From assembly GCA_965554225.1 (NCBI GenBank), contig CBEVZC010000059.1, positions 1-17,798 on the forward strand: a DNA stretch of 17,798 bases, in the 5' to 3' direction. Under the pieces are notes generated by a model, which ran no database searches, had not been told where the DNA came from, and saw only the letters and a program-made list of their open reading frames with translations. A program made the position numbers and the translations under genes. How positions within the stretch are numbered: the stretch's first letter is position 1; every line of letters starts with the position of its first letter. Origin of the DNA: BMS3ABIN04 sp965554225. Lineage in GTDB: Bacteria > Bacteroidota > Ignavibacteria > Ignavibacteriales > Melioribacteraceae. Positions 1 through 7,584 of the stretch are shown here, piece by piece.

Positions 1-87
1 CGTTTAGAAATAACTTTACAATTCAACTGGGAATTGGAGAAGCATTTTAGTCCCAATTATTTCATGCATAACAGCGTTATATTTTGA
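1..87 (+). CDS. 3' end of an unidentified upstream gene (partial)
   Basis: Frame 1 is open from the first base of the window and stops at TGA 85-87, giving 28 residues (RLEITLQFNWELEKHF, then SPNYFMHNSVIF). The 5' part lies outside the window. The alternating polar/hydrophobic pattern and the C-terminal Phe resemble the last strand of an outer-membrane beta-barrel or TamB-like protein, but 28 residues cannot settle a family. The stop lies 51 nt before the yicC start, so the gene may be cotranscribed with the yicC-gmk-rpoZ group. That it is coding at all is inferred from the open frame and its position. Confidence 0.4.
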   Translation, partial: RLEITLQFNWELEKHFSPNYFMHNSVIF

Positions 88-138
88 TTGCCAATAATAA
101 TTTGGCTAAATTTAGAGTTACATTTTTTTGGAGATTTA

Positions 139-1014
139 ATGTTATCTAGCATGACAGGTATGGGGCAAGGAATTGGCAAAGTTGGAGAACTTGTTGCCGA
201 AACTGAAATAAAAAGTTTGAATAGCAGATTTCTTGATCTTTCTTTTCGATTACCAAGAGAAGTATCAATAAATGAGTTCGAATTAAGAAACGAAATAAAG
301 AAATATATTAAACGGGGTAAGCTATCCATCACTATTAAGGTACAAATTCCTCAATCAGAAAAGTTCAAAAGTACTATTGATATTGACGGATTAAATAACG
401 CTTTGGAACTTTTAAAAACACTGCAAAAAGCTGCTAATATTACGGATAAATTATCAATAGATACTCTACTTAATCTTCAGCAGTTTTACTTAACGGATAA
501 AGAAATTAATTCGGACGAAAGCATTGAAGCTATAAAATTTTCTCTTGTTGAAGCATTGAACGAACTAAAAAAAATGAGACAGCAGGAAGGCGCTGAATTA
601 GAAAAAGATTTGAATGAAAGAATTAGTAATATTGAAAAGAACACTATAAAAATTGAAGGAATTAGTAAAAAATCTGTTGAGGAATATTATAATAGATTTA
701 TAGATAGAGCTAATCAATTGGCAAAAGATTATGTTAATGATGAAGATAGATTTAGAACCGAATTAGCTCTTTTAATTGAAAAATATGATACTACCGAAGA
801 AATAGTACGGTTAAAAAGTCATATTAAATTATTTCGCGATACCATAAAAAATAATAGCGAAGCAGGAAGAAAGCTTAATTTTATTGTACAAGAAATGAAC
901 AGAGAAGCTAATACTATTAATAGCAAATCTGTATCAACTGAGATTTTACATACGGGAATTTTAATTAAAGAAGAACTTGAAAAAATCCGTGAACAAATAC
1001 AAAATATCGAGTAA
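139..1014 (+). CDS. yicC: YicC family endoribonuclease-like protein
   Basis: A 291-residue protein of the YicC/YloC family, whose E. coli member has been linked to endoribonuclease activity on small RNAs. The start was set at ATG 139 because the family begins with M-L-S-S-M-T-G and a GGAG sits 5-6 nt upstream. A TTG at 88 would add 17 atypical residues and has no ribosome binding site. The N-terminal domain carries the SLNSRFLDLSFRLPRE block (about residues 26-41). The C-terminal DUF1732 block shows KYDTTEEIVRLKSH, then GRKLNFIVQEMNREANT, and ends in the family-typical IREQIQNIE. The gap to gmk is only 3 nt, so the two are almost certainly cotranscribed. The yicC-gmk-rpoZ order is common in bacteria, which supports the call. 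Confidence 0.93.
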   Translation: MLSSMTGMGQGIGKVGELVAETEIKSLNSRFLDLSFRLPREVSINEFELRNEIKKYIKRGKLSITIKVQIPQSEKFKSTIDIDGLNNALELLKTLQKAANITDKLSIDTLLNLQQFYLTDKEINSDESIEAIKFSLVEALNELKKMRQQEGAELEKDLNERISNIEKNTIKIEGISKKSVEEYYNRFIDRANQLAKDYVNDEDRFRTELALLIEKYDTTEEIVRLKSHIKLFRDTIKNNSEAGRKLNFIVQEMNREANTINSKSVSTEILHTGILIKEELEKIREQIQNIE

Positions 1015-1017
1015 TAT

Positions 1018-1587
1018 TTGAGCAAAAGAAAAGGGAAACTATTTGTTGTTTCCGCACCAAGCGGTACGGGAAAAACGACTATAATTAAAAACGTTCTTAA
1101 AAAATTTCCGGAATTAATTTTTTCCATTTCAGCAACGACAAGACAAAAGCGTTTTTACGAAGTTGATGGTAAAGATTATTTTTTTATTACAGAAAAAGAA
1201 TTTCTTGATAAAATTAAGAATGATGAATTCATTGAATGGGAAAAGTTTTACGATTATTATTACGGAACTTTGAAAAGTTTTATTGAGCAAAATCTGGAAA
1301 CCGGTAAATCGGTTGTTCTTGAAGTTGATGTTAAGGGTGCGTTAAGCATTAAAAAATACTATCCAGAATCTGTATTAATTTTCATTACGCCACCAAGCAT
1401 CGATGAATTAAAAAATAGATTATTAAAAAGAAAAACCGAAAATGAAATTGACTTCGAAAAAAGAATTGCAAGATCAAAAATGGAGTTGAGTTTTAAAGAT
1501 AAATTTGATTATAATGTAGTAAATAAAAATTTATCGGAAGCAAACGAACAAGTTTATAAAATAATAGAAAACGAAATAGAGAGGTAA
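1018..1587 (+). CDS. gmk: Guanylate kinase
   Basis: Phosphorylates GMP (and dGMP) to GDP with ATP in the cytoplasm, feeding GTP and (p)ppGpp pools. The 189-residue length is normal for bacterial Gmk. The Walker A loop is at residues 12-21 (SAPSGTGKTT). The GMP-binding segment has TTRQKRFYEVDGKDYFFIT (about 41-59). EVDVKGA near residue 101 matches the conserved block of the family, and a lid region with RLLKRKTE follows. The start is TTG at 1018, three bases after the yicC stop. No ATG or strong Shine-Dalgarno is nearby, so initiation probably depends on coupling to yicC translation. rpoZ begins 3 nt after the stop. Confidence 0.96.
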   Translation: MSKRKGKLFVVSAPSGTGKTTIIKNVLKKFPELIFSISATTRQKRFYEVDGKDYFFITEKEFLDKIKNDEFIEWEKFYDYYYGTLKSFIEQNLETGKSVVLEVDVKGALSIKKYYPESVLIFITPPSIDELKNRLLKRKTENEIDFEKRIARSKMELSFKDKFDYNVVNKNLSEANEQVYKIIENEIER

Positions 1588-1590
1588 ATA

Positions 1591-1890
1591 ATGCCATTAC
1601 AACCAATTGATTTGAGCAAACTTAATGAAAAAGCTGCTAATATATATGAAGCAATCATTGTTGCCGCACTTGAGGCTCGCAGAATAAATTCTGAAAACAA
1701 ATTGGAATTTAACACGTTATTGAACAATCTTTCCTTGGGCGCCGAAGATGATTTTGAAGATAGGGACAACGCCGAACAATTAAAAATTTCTGTCGAATTT
1801 GAGAAACGTCCTAAACCGCATATGATTGCTTTACAAGAATTGTTAGACGGTAAAATTAAATATCGATACAAAGAAGAAGAACAATCCTAG
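1591..1890 (+). CDS. rpoZ: RNA polymerase omega subunit
   Basis: A 99-residue protein at the usual rpoZ position right after gmk. Residues 5-35 (IDLSKL... NIYEAIIVAALEARRIN) match the conserved N-terminal helix of omega, which clamps the beta-prime C-terminus during RNA polymerase assembly. The A-A-L-E-A-R-R-I-N motif is the key signature. The C-terminal half is acidic and variable, as in Bacteroidota omegas. AGAGG at 1578-1582 supplies a ribosome binding site inside the gmk 3' end. The gene is followed by a strong intrinsic terminator, so it is the last gene of the unit. In many bacteria coaBC comes next; here it does not. Confidence 0.9.
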   Translation: MPLQPIDLSKLNEKAANIYEAIIVAALEARRINSENKLEFNTLLNNLSLGAEDDFEDRDNAEQLKISVEFEKRPKPHMIALQELLDGKIKYRYKEEEQS

Positions 1891-1910
1891 TTTTGCTCCC
1901 ATTTTATATT

Positions 1911-1946
1911 AAACGGAAATTCAGGAATTGAATTTCCGTTTTTTTA
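1911..1946 (+). terminator. Rho-independent terminator of yicC-gmk-rpoZ
   Basis: A perfect 12-bp stem (AAACGGAAATTC, 1911-1922, pairing with GAATTTCCGTTT, 1930-1941) with a 7-nt loop, running straight into a T tract. It lies 20 nt after the rpoZ stop. It separates this unit from the uracil-DNA glycosylase gene, which must have its own promoter in the roughly 60 AT-rich bases that follow. Confidence 0.92.
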
Positions 1947-2003
1947 TTTTTGAAATTCTTATAACTAATTAGCAATATTATTTTTATATATTTATTATTA
2001 TTG

Positions 2004-2798
2004 ATGGAAAGCAAAAATACATTAGAAAATAAAATTCTTGAAGCATTAAAAGATCAGCAAAAAATGTTTGGAGATTTGCTATACGAGAAATTGGGTATAG
2101 CAGAGGGAGAAAAAAAACCATCTGTAAAATATGGACCCAAACCGAAAGAAAAAATTACTGTAGCAGAAAAATTTGAACTTAATCCAGGAGACAATTTATT
2201 GCTTGAAGACTACCAAAAAGCAGCCGATTTAACCGAGCTTTATGATTCTATTCATAATTGCCAAAACTGCTCATTAGGCAAGACAAGGAACAAGTTTGTT
2301 TTTGGAGCCGGAAATCCCAAAGCTGACGTTATGTTGATCGGTGAAGCTCCCGGCGCCGAAGAAGATAAACAAGGTATTCCATTTGTAGGCAAAGCTGGTA
2401 AACTTCTTACCGATATTTTAAGAGCAATTGACTTTGAAAGAGAAGAAGTTTATATAGCGAATATTGTAAAATGCCGACCACCTCAAAATAGAAATCCGTT
2501 ACCTGCAGAGGTTGAAGCATGTATTCCTTATTTATATAAACAGATTGAACTTATAAAACCTAAAGTTATTCTTTGTTTAGGGTTAGTGGCAGCAACTTCT
2601 TTATTCAAAAAAAAATATACATTAACAAAAATGCGCGGAAACGTATACGATGTGCAGGGCGTTAAGACTATGGTAACTTACCACCCGGCAGCACTTCTTA
2701 GAAATCCTAACTGGAAACGCGGCTGTTGGGAAGATGTAAAAAAATTCAAACAGCTTTACAATGATGAAGTAAGGGACCAAAATGAAAATGGATTCTAA
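2004..2798 (+). CDS. Type 4 uracil-DNA glycosylase (iron-sulfur)
   Basis: Removes uracil from DNA to start base-excision repair. The 264-residue protein has a charged N-terminal extension of about 75 residues, then the UDG superfamily fold. Motif A is GEAPGAEEDKQGIPFVGKAG (113-132). NIVKCRPPQNRNPLP spans 153-167 and motif B is HPAALLRN (227-234). Four cysteines expected to hold a [4Fe-4S] cluster are at 86, 89, 157 and 173. A glutamate in motif A and PPQNRNP mark family 4. ATG 2004 is preferred over the adjacent TTG 2001. No Shine-Dalgarno is visible upstream, so the message may be leaderless or rely on an A/T-rich leader. The 3' end overlaps dnaB by 17 nt. The neighbouring replication helicase fits a genome-maintenance unit. 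Confidence 0.93.
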   Translation: MESKNTLENKILEALKDQQKMFGDLLYEKLGIAEGEKKPSVKYGPKPKEKITVAEKFELNPGDNLLLEDYQKAADLTELYDSIHNCQNCSLGKTRNKFVFGAGNPKADVMLIGEAPGAEEDKQGIPFVGKAGKLLTDILRAIDFEREEVYIANIVKCRPPQNRNPLPAEVEACIPYLYKQIELIKPKVILCLGLVAATSLFKKKYTLTKMRGNVYDVQGVKTMVTYHPAALLRNPNWKRGCWEDVKKFKQLYNDEVRDQNENGF

Positions 2799-4215
2799 AA
2801 GTTTACATATCGATAATTTTTCAAGCGGCGTAAATAGACCGCCTGCAGCAGTAGAAATTGAAGAAACCGTTTTAGGAGCAATGTTAATTGAACCTGAAGC
2901 AGTACCTAAAGCTTTAGAAATTTTAAGCGGTGAATGTTTCTACGAGAAAAAGCACAGAATTCTCTTCGAAGCAATGGTTTCTTTATTTGAAGCTAATGAA
3001 CCGATTGATTCGGTTTCTTTATTTGAAGAATTAAGGAAAGAAAATAAACTTGATACTGTTGGAGGAGCCGCATACATAAGTTCGCTCTCTCAAAATATTT
3101 CATCGGCAGCAAATATTGACTATCATGCCAGAATAGTTCTAGAAAAATGGATACTCCGAAAACTTATTTCCTCTTCAATGGAAATTGCAAGCGAAGCATA
3201 TCAAGCTAGAGAAGATGTATTTGATCTTCTTGATATGGCAGAATCAAAAATATTTCAGATTACAGAAGCCGGACTCAAAGAATCATATAAGTCTATGGAT
3301 AGAGCTGTAAAAGAAGCTATTGAGCATATTGAAGCTATTCATTCAAAAAGCATTTCTTCCTTCTCTGTGCCTTCAGGTTTTTTTGCAGTTGATGATATAT
3401 TAGGAGGATTTCAAAAATCCGATTTAATAATTATAGCAGCAAGACCATCAATGGGAAAAACCGCATTTGCACTTTCGGCAGCAAGGAATGCGGCAGTTGA
3501 TCACAATGTTCCAATAGCAATATTCAGTCTTGAAATGTCTACTAATCAATTAGTAACAAGATTAATTTGTGCCGAAGCTAGAATAAACGCGCATAGTGTT
3601 AGAACTGGAAAGTTTAAAGCAGAAGATGGGTCAAGAATAAGCAGAACTGCACATAAATTAAGCAAAGCTCCAATATATATAGATGATACTCCCGCTCAAA
3701 CAGTCTTGGAAATTAGAGCTAAAGCACGCCGGTTAAAAGCAGAAAAAAATATTGGACTTGTTATTATAGATTACATGCAGTTGATGAGTTCCCACAATAG
3801 AATGGAAAGTCGTGAAAGAGAAATTTCCACAATATCACGTTCGTTAAAAGCACTTGCTAAAGAGTTGAACATCCCGGTAGTTGCCCTTTCGCAGTTAAAC
3901 AGGGCCGTGGAATCCAGAACCGATAAAAGACCAATGCTTTCGGATTTAAGAGAGTCAGGATCAATTGAACAAGATGCTGATGTAGTAATATTTTTGACTC
4001 GTCCTGAGTTTTATGGAATTACAGCAGACTCGGACGGAAATTCAACAGAAGGTATGGCAGAAATAATAGTCGGTAAACAGAGAAACGGTCCAACCGGCGA
4101 TTTAAAATTATTGTTCCTAAAAGAATATGCAAGATTTGAAAACTTGGAGTTAGTACACACAGATTTTGCTCAACCTGAAATGACACCTCCAACAGACGAG
4201 GATTTACCGATATGA
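2782..4215 (+). CDS. dnaB: Replicative DNA helicase DnaB
   Basis: The hexameric helicase that unwinds DNA at the replication fork. All 477 residues follow the standard layout with no intein. The N-terminal primase-interacting domain begins PPAAVEIEETVLGAMLIEPE (20-39). After a linker comes the RecA-like motor with Walker A AARPSMGKT (219-227), Walker B LVIIDYMQL (326-334), the SQLNRAVESR block (370-379) and DLRESGSIEQDADVV (388-402). GKQRNGPTG (431-439) includes the likely arginine finger R434. The start ATG 2782 lies inside the upstream glycosylase gene and has AAGG at 2771-2774 with a 7-nt spacer. A second in-frame ATG at 2788 is possible. The stop overlaps the next gene as ATGA, so the three genes should be translationally coupled. 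Confidence 0.97.
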   Translation: MKMDSKSLHIDNFSSGVNRPPAAVEIEETVLGAMLIEPEAVPKALEILSGECFYEKKHRILFEAMVSLFEANEPIDSVSLFEELRKENKLDTVGGAAYISSLSQNISSAANIDYHARIVLEKWILRKLISSSMEIASEAYQAREDVFDLLDMAESKIFQITEAGLKESYKSMDRAVKEAIEHIEAIHSKSISSFSVPSGFFAVDDILGGFQKSDLIIIAARPSMGKTAFALSAARNAAVDHNVPIAIFSLEMSTNQLVTRLICAEARINAHSVRTGKFKAEDGSRISRTAHKLSKAPIYIDDTPAQTVLEIRAKARRLKAEKNIGLVIIDYMQLMSSHNRMESREREISTISRSLKALAKELNIPVVALSQLNRAVESRTDKRPMLSDLRESGSIEQDADVVIFLTRPEFYGITADSDGNSTEGMAEIIVGKQRNGPTGDLKLLFLKEYARFENLELVHTDFAQPEMTPPTDEDLPI

Positions 4216-5066
4216 AAAAATTATTGTTTCTATTTATTTTTATTGCAATATCTTGTAATGCACAAAAGTATGTCTCCTATTCCCCCGAAGATGTAAAAAT
4301 ATGTAAGTCGAAATTCGAATTTTCTATAGACCATGAGCTAGAAACTAAACCGATAAACGAAGTTATGATTGCTATCGGGAAAACCTTTCTCGGAACTAAA
4401 TACGTTGCAAATACCCTTGAAAAAGGAGATGCGGAACATCTTGTAATTCATTTGTCGGGGCTTGATTGCTATACATTTTTTGAAGCAACTTTAACATTAT
4501 CCCGGTGTGTTAAAGAAAGCAAAACAACGTTCGAAAATTTTGAAAAAGAATTAACTAAAATACGATATAGAAACGGAAAAATTAACGGTTATCCTTCCCG
4601 TTTGCATTATGCATCCGATTGGCTTTACGACAATGCCCGAAGAGGAATTGTAAAAGATATGACAAAAGAAATTGGAGGAGTTCCTTTTCATAAAAAGATT
4701 AATTTCATGACGACTCATGTAAAATTTTACAAACAACTTTTAGCGCATCCCAAGTTTGTTGATTCTATGAAGAAAGTTGAAGAAGATATGAATAGACGTA
4801 ATTATTATTACATTCCTCAAGATTCAATAGCAAAAGTTGAAAGCAAAATTGAGTCAGGCGACATTTTACTGTTAACATCAAACACCCCGGGTTTGGATAT
4901 TGCTCATACGGGAATTGCTATTAGATTAAATGACGGAAGGATTCATTTTCTTCATGCACCCTTAGTTGGAAAGAAAGTACAAATTACAAATGAACCCCTT
5001 GCCGATCATATTAAAAAGGTAAAGAAAGAAACGGGCATCATGGTTGTAAAACCATTGGAACCATAA
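4212..5066 (+). CDS. Exported DUF1460 family amidase-like protein
   Basis: A 284-residue protein with a signal peptide (MKKLLFLFIFIAISCNAQ). Cleavage after the Ala of CNAQ by signal peptidase I, or lipidation at Cys15, are both possible. The remainder matches the DUF1460 family, an NlpC/P60-like papain fold annotated as N-acetylmuramoyl-L-alanine amidase-like. The likely nucleophile is Cys86 in LSGLDCYTFFEA, with His232 in IAHTGIAI as the general base. His248 in HFLHA and the SRLHYASDW block (129-137) are also family features. It probably acts on peptidoglycan or muropeptides in the periplasm. The start overlaps the dnaB stop as ATGA. Another gene in the window, anmK, also belongs to wall recycling, but it is not linked in an operon. 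Substrate is inferred from the family only. Confidence 0.82.
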   Translation: MKKLLFLFIFIAISCNAQKYVSYSPEDVKICKSKFEFSIDHELETKPINEVMIAIGKTFLGTKYVANTLEKGDAEHLVIHLSGLDCYTFFEATLTLSRCVKESKTTFENFEKELTKIRYRNGKINGYPSRLHYASDWLYDNARRGIVKDMTKEIGGVPFHKKINFMTTHVKFYKQLLAHPKFVDSMKKVEEDMNRRNYYYIPQDSIAKVESKIESGDILLLTSNTPGLDIAHTGIAIRLNDGRIHFLHAPLVGKKVQITNEPLADHIKKVKKETGIMVVKPLEP

Positions 5067-5133
5067 TTGCTATTAGTTTTTATTTCCATTCCCTTCCGGT
5101 TGGATTTTTTATCTTTGGACGTCAGATAATTTT

Positions 5134-6267
5134 CTAATTTCCCGGACTCATAGCTATATCTGCTTTAGTTATATTGCCGGCTGTAACAACAACGCTTAGC
5201 GAAGCATCCACATACCCGGATATACTAGCTTTAATAGTATAACTTGCCGGCGGAATTTTTTCCAGAGTATATTTACCCGAACTATCCGTTGTGATTGAAA
5301 CAGTTCCCGGTTGAGTTTGAATATTGACACCGGAAATTGGTAAATGAGTAGAAGCATCCGTAACTTTTCCGGTAACCGTTCCGGTAGATGAAATTAAAAT
5401 AAAATCTGCTTGTGAACTATTACCCGCTGAAATAGTAACTTGAGTACTAGCATCTTGATAACCTGTTTTGGAAATTTGTACTGTATAATCTCCGGGTGTT
5501 ACATTAGCAAACGAATAGGAGCCGTCGTCTTTACTGAAAACCGAACTAGTGGCCGGGACAGTACTTACTAACGCCCCGCTAATTGAAAGTAGAGTTTGCG
5601 CATCTTTAACATTGCCAATTATATATCCTGTAGTAGGCAGAACCGTTGTATCTGTTTCTGTTAAATATATGTCTGCTTCGGCAACACTTCCTGCATAAAC
5701 GTTTACGTTTATCGACGTTGTATCATATCCGGCTTTTTCAGCTTTAAGTAAATATTCTCCCGGCAACACATTCACAAATTGGTAATGACCTAATGCATCT
5801 GAGGTTATTGAGCTTGAAACCGGTGTTGTAACCAAATTAACTTTTTCAATTAGATCAAAAGTTTTTGCATCGAATATTTTACCGGATATTTGTCCGAATT
5901 TAATGCTGCCCTTTGTGTTCTTATTTACTAAAATAAAATCTGCAATGGCTGTTGCTCCGGCCGTAACATTAACATTTACGGAAATTGTATCATAGCCGAT
6001 CTTTGCCGCTACAATTTGATATTGCCCCGGTTCAACAGTACTAATGGAATAAGTCCCGGAACTATTGGTTTTTACAAAGCTTGTAGGTGGAACCGAGTAA
6101 ATGTTAACCATAGACAAGGGATTCGTGGAACCAAATTCAACAACACTTCCTTTTATTGCACCGTGTGTAGGCGGTTCAACGGGTGAGTTGTCTTCTTTCT
6201 TACAAGATAATGCCATTATAGATAGTAAAATAAATGGCGCAACAATTGCAATTAATAATTTTTTCAT
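5134..6267 (-). CDS. Lipoprotein of four carboxypeptidase-regulatory-like repeats
   Basis: A 377-residue secreted protein with a lipoprotein signal peptide: basic MKK, hydrophobic core, then ALSC with the lipid-accepting Cys22 followed by KKEDNSP, a very common Bacteroidota-type start. The rest is four tandem beta-sandwich repeats of about 80 residues, at roughly 36-114, 125-203, 213-292 and 296-374. Each reads G-x-I/V-x-G-x-V, a T/S-x-x-x-G-x-Y-x-F/I turn, a P-G-x-Y-x-V block, a G-Y-x-x-x-S block, and ends in x-A-G-x-x-x-x-A-D-I/F. This is the CarboxypepD_reg-like fold used as a surface spacer or carbohydrate-contact module. No catalytic domain is attached. No Shine-Dalgarno is evident before ATG 6267. 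It converges on the DUF1460 gene. Confidence 0.85.
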   Translation of the reverse strand: MKKLLIAIVAPFILLSIMALSCKKEDNSPVEPPTHGAIKGSVVEFGSTNPLSMVNIYSVPPTSFVKTNSSGTYSISTVEPGQYQIVAAKIGYDTISVNVNVTAGATAIADFILVNKNTKGSIKFGQISGKIFDAKTFDLIEKVNLVTTPVSSSITSDALGHYQFVNVLPGEYLLKAEKAGYDTTSINVNVYAGSVAEADIYLTETDTTVLPTTGYIIGNVKDAQTLLSISGALVSTVPATSSVFSKDDGSYSFANVTPGDYTVQISKTGYQDASTQVTISAGNSSQADFILISSTGTVTGKVTDASTHLPISGVNIQTQPGTVSITTDSSGKYTLEKIPPASYTIKASISGYVDASLSVVVTAGNITKADIAMSPGN

Positions 6268-6524
6268 GGGTAGATACTCAATTTTTTTATTAATTATCGG
6301 AAATTTTTACGGTAAGATTAGTTAAACAACGAATTTTATTGAATAATTGATACATCTTAAAAAAACATCTAAACGTGTACTTAGGAAGTTATTAGTTTCA
6401 AGGGGAAATCTGATTTACGGAATTTTACTTTGTAAATATTTCTCTATTATACTTGCAAAATAAAATGTAGTCTATATATATGCGAGGAAGAAATATGGAA
6501 GTTATTAATTTGAAAATATGTTTA

Positions 6525-7376
6525 TTATTCAATCAAATTTCTCAAAACTTTTAAATTCTCCAAATCCTCCAACTGTTCTTTACCTTTTGGCGTTTCCAGA
6601 ATTTTAGGAATTTTTACAAGTTTCTTGTCATTCATAATATTTTTAAACCCTTCCGGACCTATAAAACCTTTTCCAATATGTTCATGCCTATCAACTCTGC
6701 TGCCCAATTCCCTTCTGCTGTCGTTCATGTGAAAACAGCGTAAACGACTCAAACCGATTATATCGTTAAATTCTTTCATGGTTTTTTTATAAGCTTTGGG
6801 TGAACGGATATCATAACCTGCTGCAAATATATGAGCTGTATCTATGCAGACGCTCATCCTTACTTTGTCCTCAATCAGTTCGATTAGTCTAGCAATGTGT
6901 TCAAATCTGTAGCCTAAAGCTGTTCCCTGACCCGCAGTTAATTCCAGCATACTGCTCACCTTAAATCCCTTAGTTTTTTGATGAACAATATTAATTGATT
7001 CGGCAATAACTTTTAGCCCTTCCTCTTCTCCTCTTCCGGTATGAGAACCGGGATGAAAATTTAAGTATGGTATCCCAAGCAATTCGCATCTTTCTAGTTC
7101 ATCCATAAACGCTTTTCTGGATTTTTCTAAAATCTCACTGCTCGATGCACAGAGATTTATAAGATATGAATCGTGCGAAACAACAAATTTTATATGAGAT
7201 TCATTGAGCTTATTCTTAAAGTTTTCTACTTCATTTTCTTCCAGAGGCTTGGCATACCATCTATTATTATTTTTAGTAAAAATCTGCATTGCTGTAAATC
7301 CAAGTTTTTCAGCTCGCTTAACAGACTTGGAAACACCTCCCGCTGTAGATGTGTGTGCGCCTAAAAGTTGTTGCAT
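6525..7376 (-). CDS. nfo: Endonuclease IV (AP endonuclease)
   Basis: Cleaves 5' of abasic sites and removes 3' blocking groups in base-excision repair, so it acts downstream of glycosylases such as the one at 2004-2798. The 283-residue protein begins LLGAHTSTAGG, the family start. All nine metal ligands of the trinuclear zinc site can be seen, at the same numbers as in the E. coli enzyme or within one residue: His68, His108, Glu145, Asp179, His182, His216, Asp229, His231 and Glu261. The signatures NFHPGSHTGRG, CIDTAHIFAAGYD and VDRHEHIGKGFIG are intact. AAGGAA on the minus strand (7379-7384) gives a good ribosome binding site. It is transcribed away from anmK across a 208-bp divergent intergenic region. 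Confidence 0.96.
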   Translation of the reverse strand: MQQLLGAHTSTAGGVSKSVKRAEKLGFTAMQIFTKNNNRWYAKPLEENEVENFKNKLNESHIKFVVSHDSYLINLCASSSEILEKSRKAFMDELERCELLGIPYLNFHPGSHTGRGEEEGLKVIAESINIVHQKTKGFKVSSMLELTAGQGTALGYRFEHIARLIELIEDKVRMSVCIDTAHIFAAGYDIRSPKAYKKTMKEFNDIIGLSRLRCFHMNDSRRELGSRVDRHEHIGKGFIGPEGFKNIMNDKKLVKIPKILETPKGKEQLEDLENLKVLRNLIE

Positions 7377-7423
7377 TTTTCCTTACTTAAATTGACTAAT
7401 TTTACTTATTTAATTCGTTTTTA

Positions 7424-7506
7424 TTTTGGTCAATCATTTTAACTTACTTTTACTCACGACCAAAAATTTTAGTAACATCATTCTAATGTTCCAAAAGTTA
7501 GGAACA
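7424..7506. promoter_or_regulatory. Inverted repeats in the nfo/anmK divergent control region
   Basis: Two dyads lie in the divergent intergenic region. The first has TTTTGGTC at 7424-7431 and GACCAAAA at 7458-7465, perfect 8-bp arms 26 nt apart. The second is TGTTCC (7487-7492) facing GGAACA (7501-7506) around an 8-nt spacer. Their position between two divergent starts is compatible with operators, but no regulator gene is adjacent and in an AT-rich region such repeats can occur by chance. Confidence 0.3.
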
Positions 7507-7584
7507 ATAATTAATCTCAATTGTAAATTATCATTATTTCAACTTATATTAGTATATAAAATTTGAAGTGTCGGGAGATGAAAA

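Noticed and set aside
88..138. Upstream TTG start extending YicC by 17 residues
   Set aside because: It lacks a ribosome binding site and breaks the conserved family N-terminus, which starts at ATG 139 behind a GGAG.
5067..5133. Bidirectional terminator between the converging DUF1460 and lipoprotein genes
   Set aside because: Only a 4-bp TCCA/TGGA stem can be drawn; the T run alone is not enough.
6495..6554. A 19-codon frame (MEVINLKICLL...) preceded by GAGGAAG
   Set aside because: It is tiny, overlaps the 3' end of nfo on the opposite strand, and has no recognisable content; the purine run is likely chance in AT-rich DNA.
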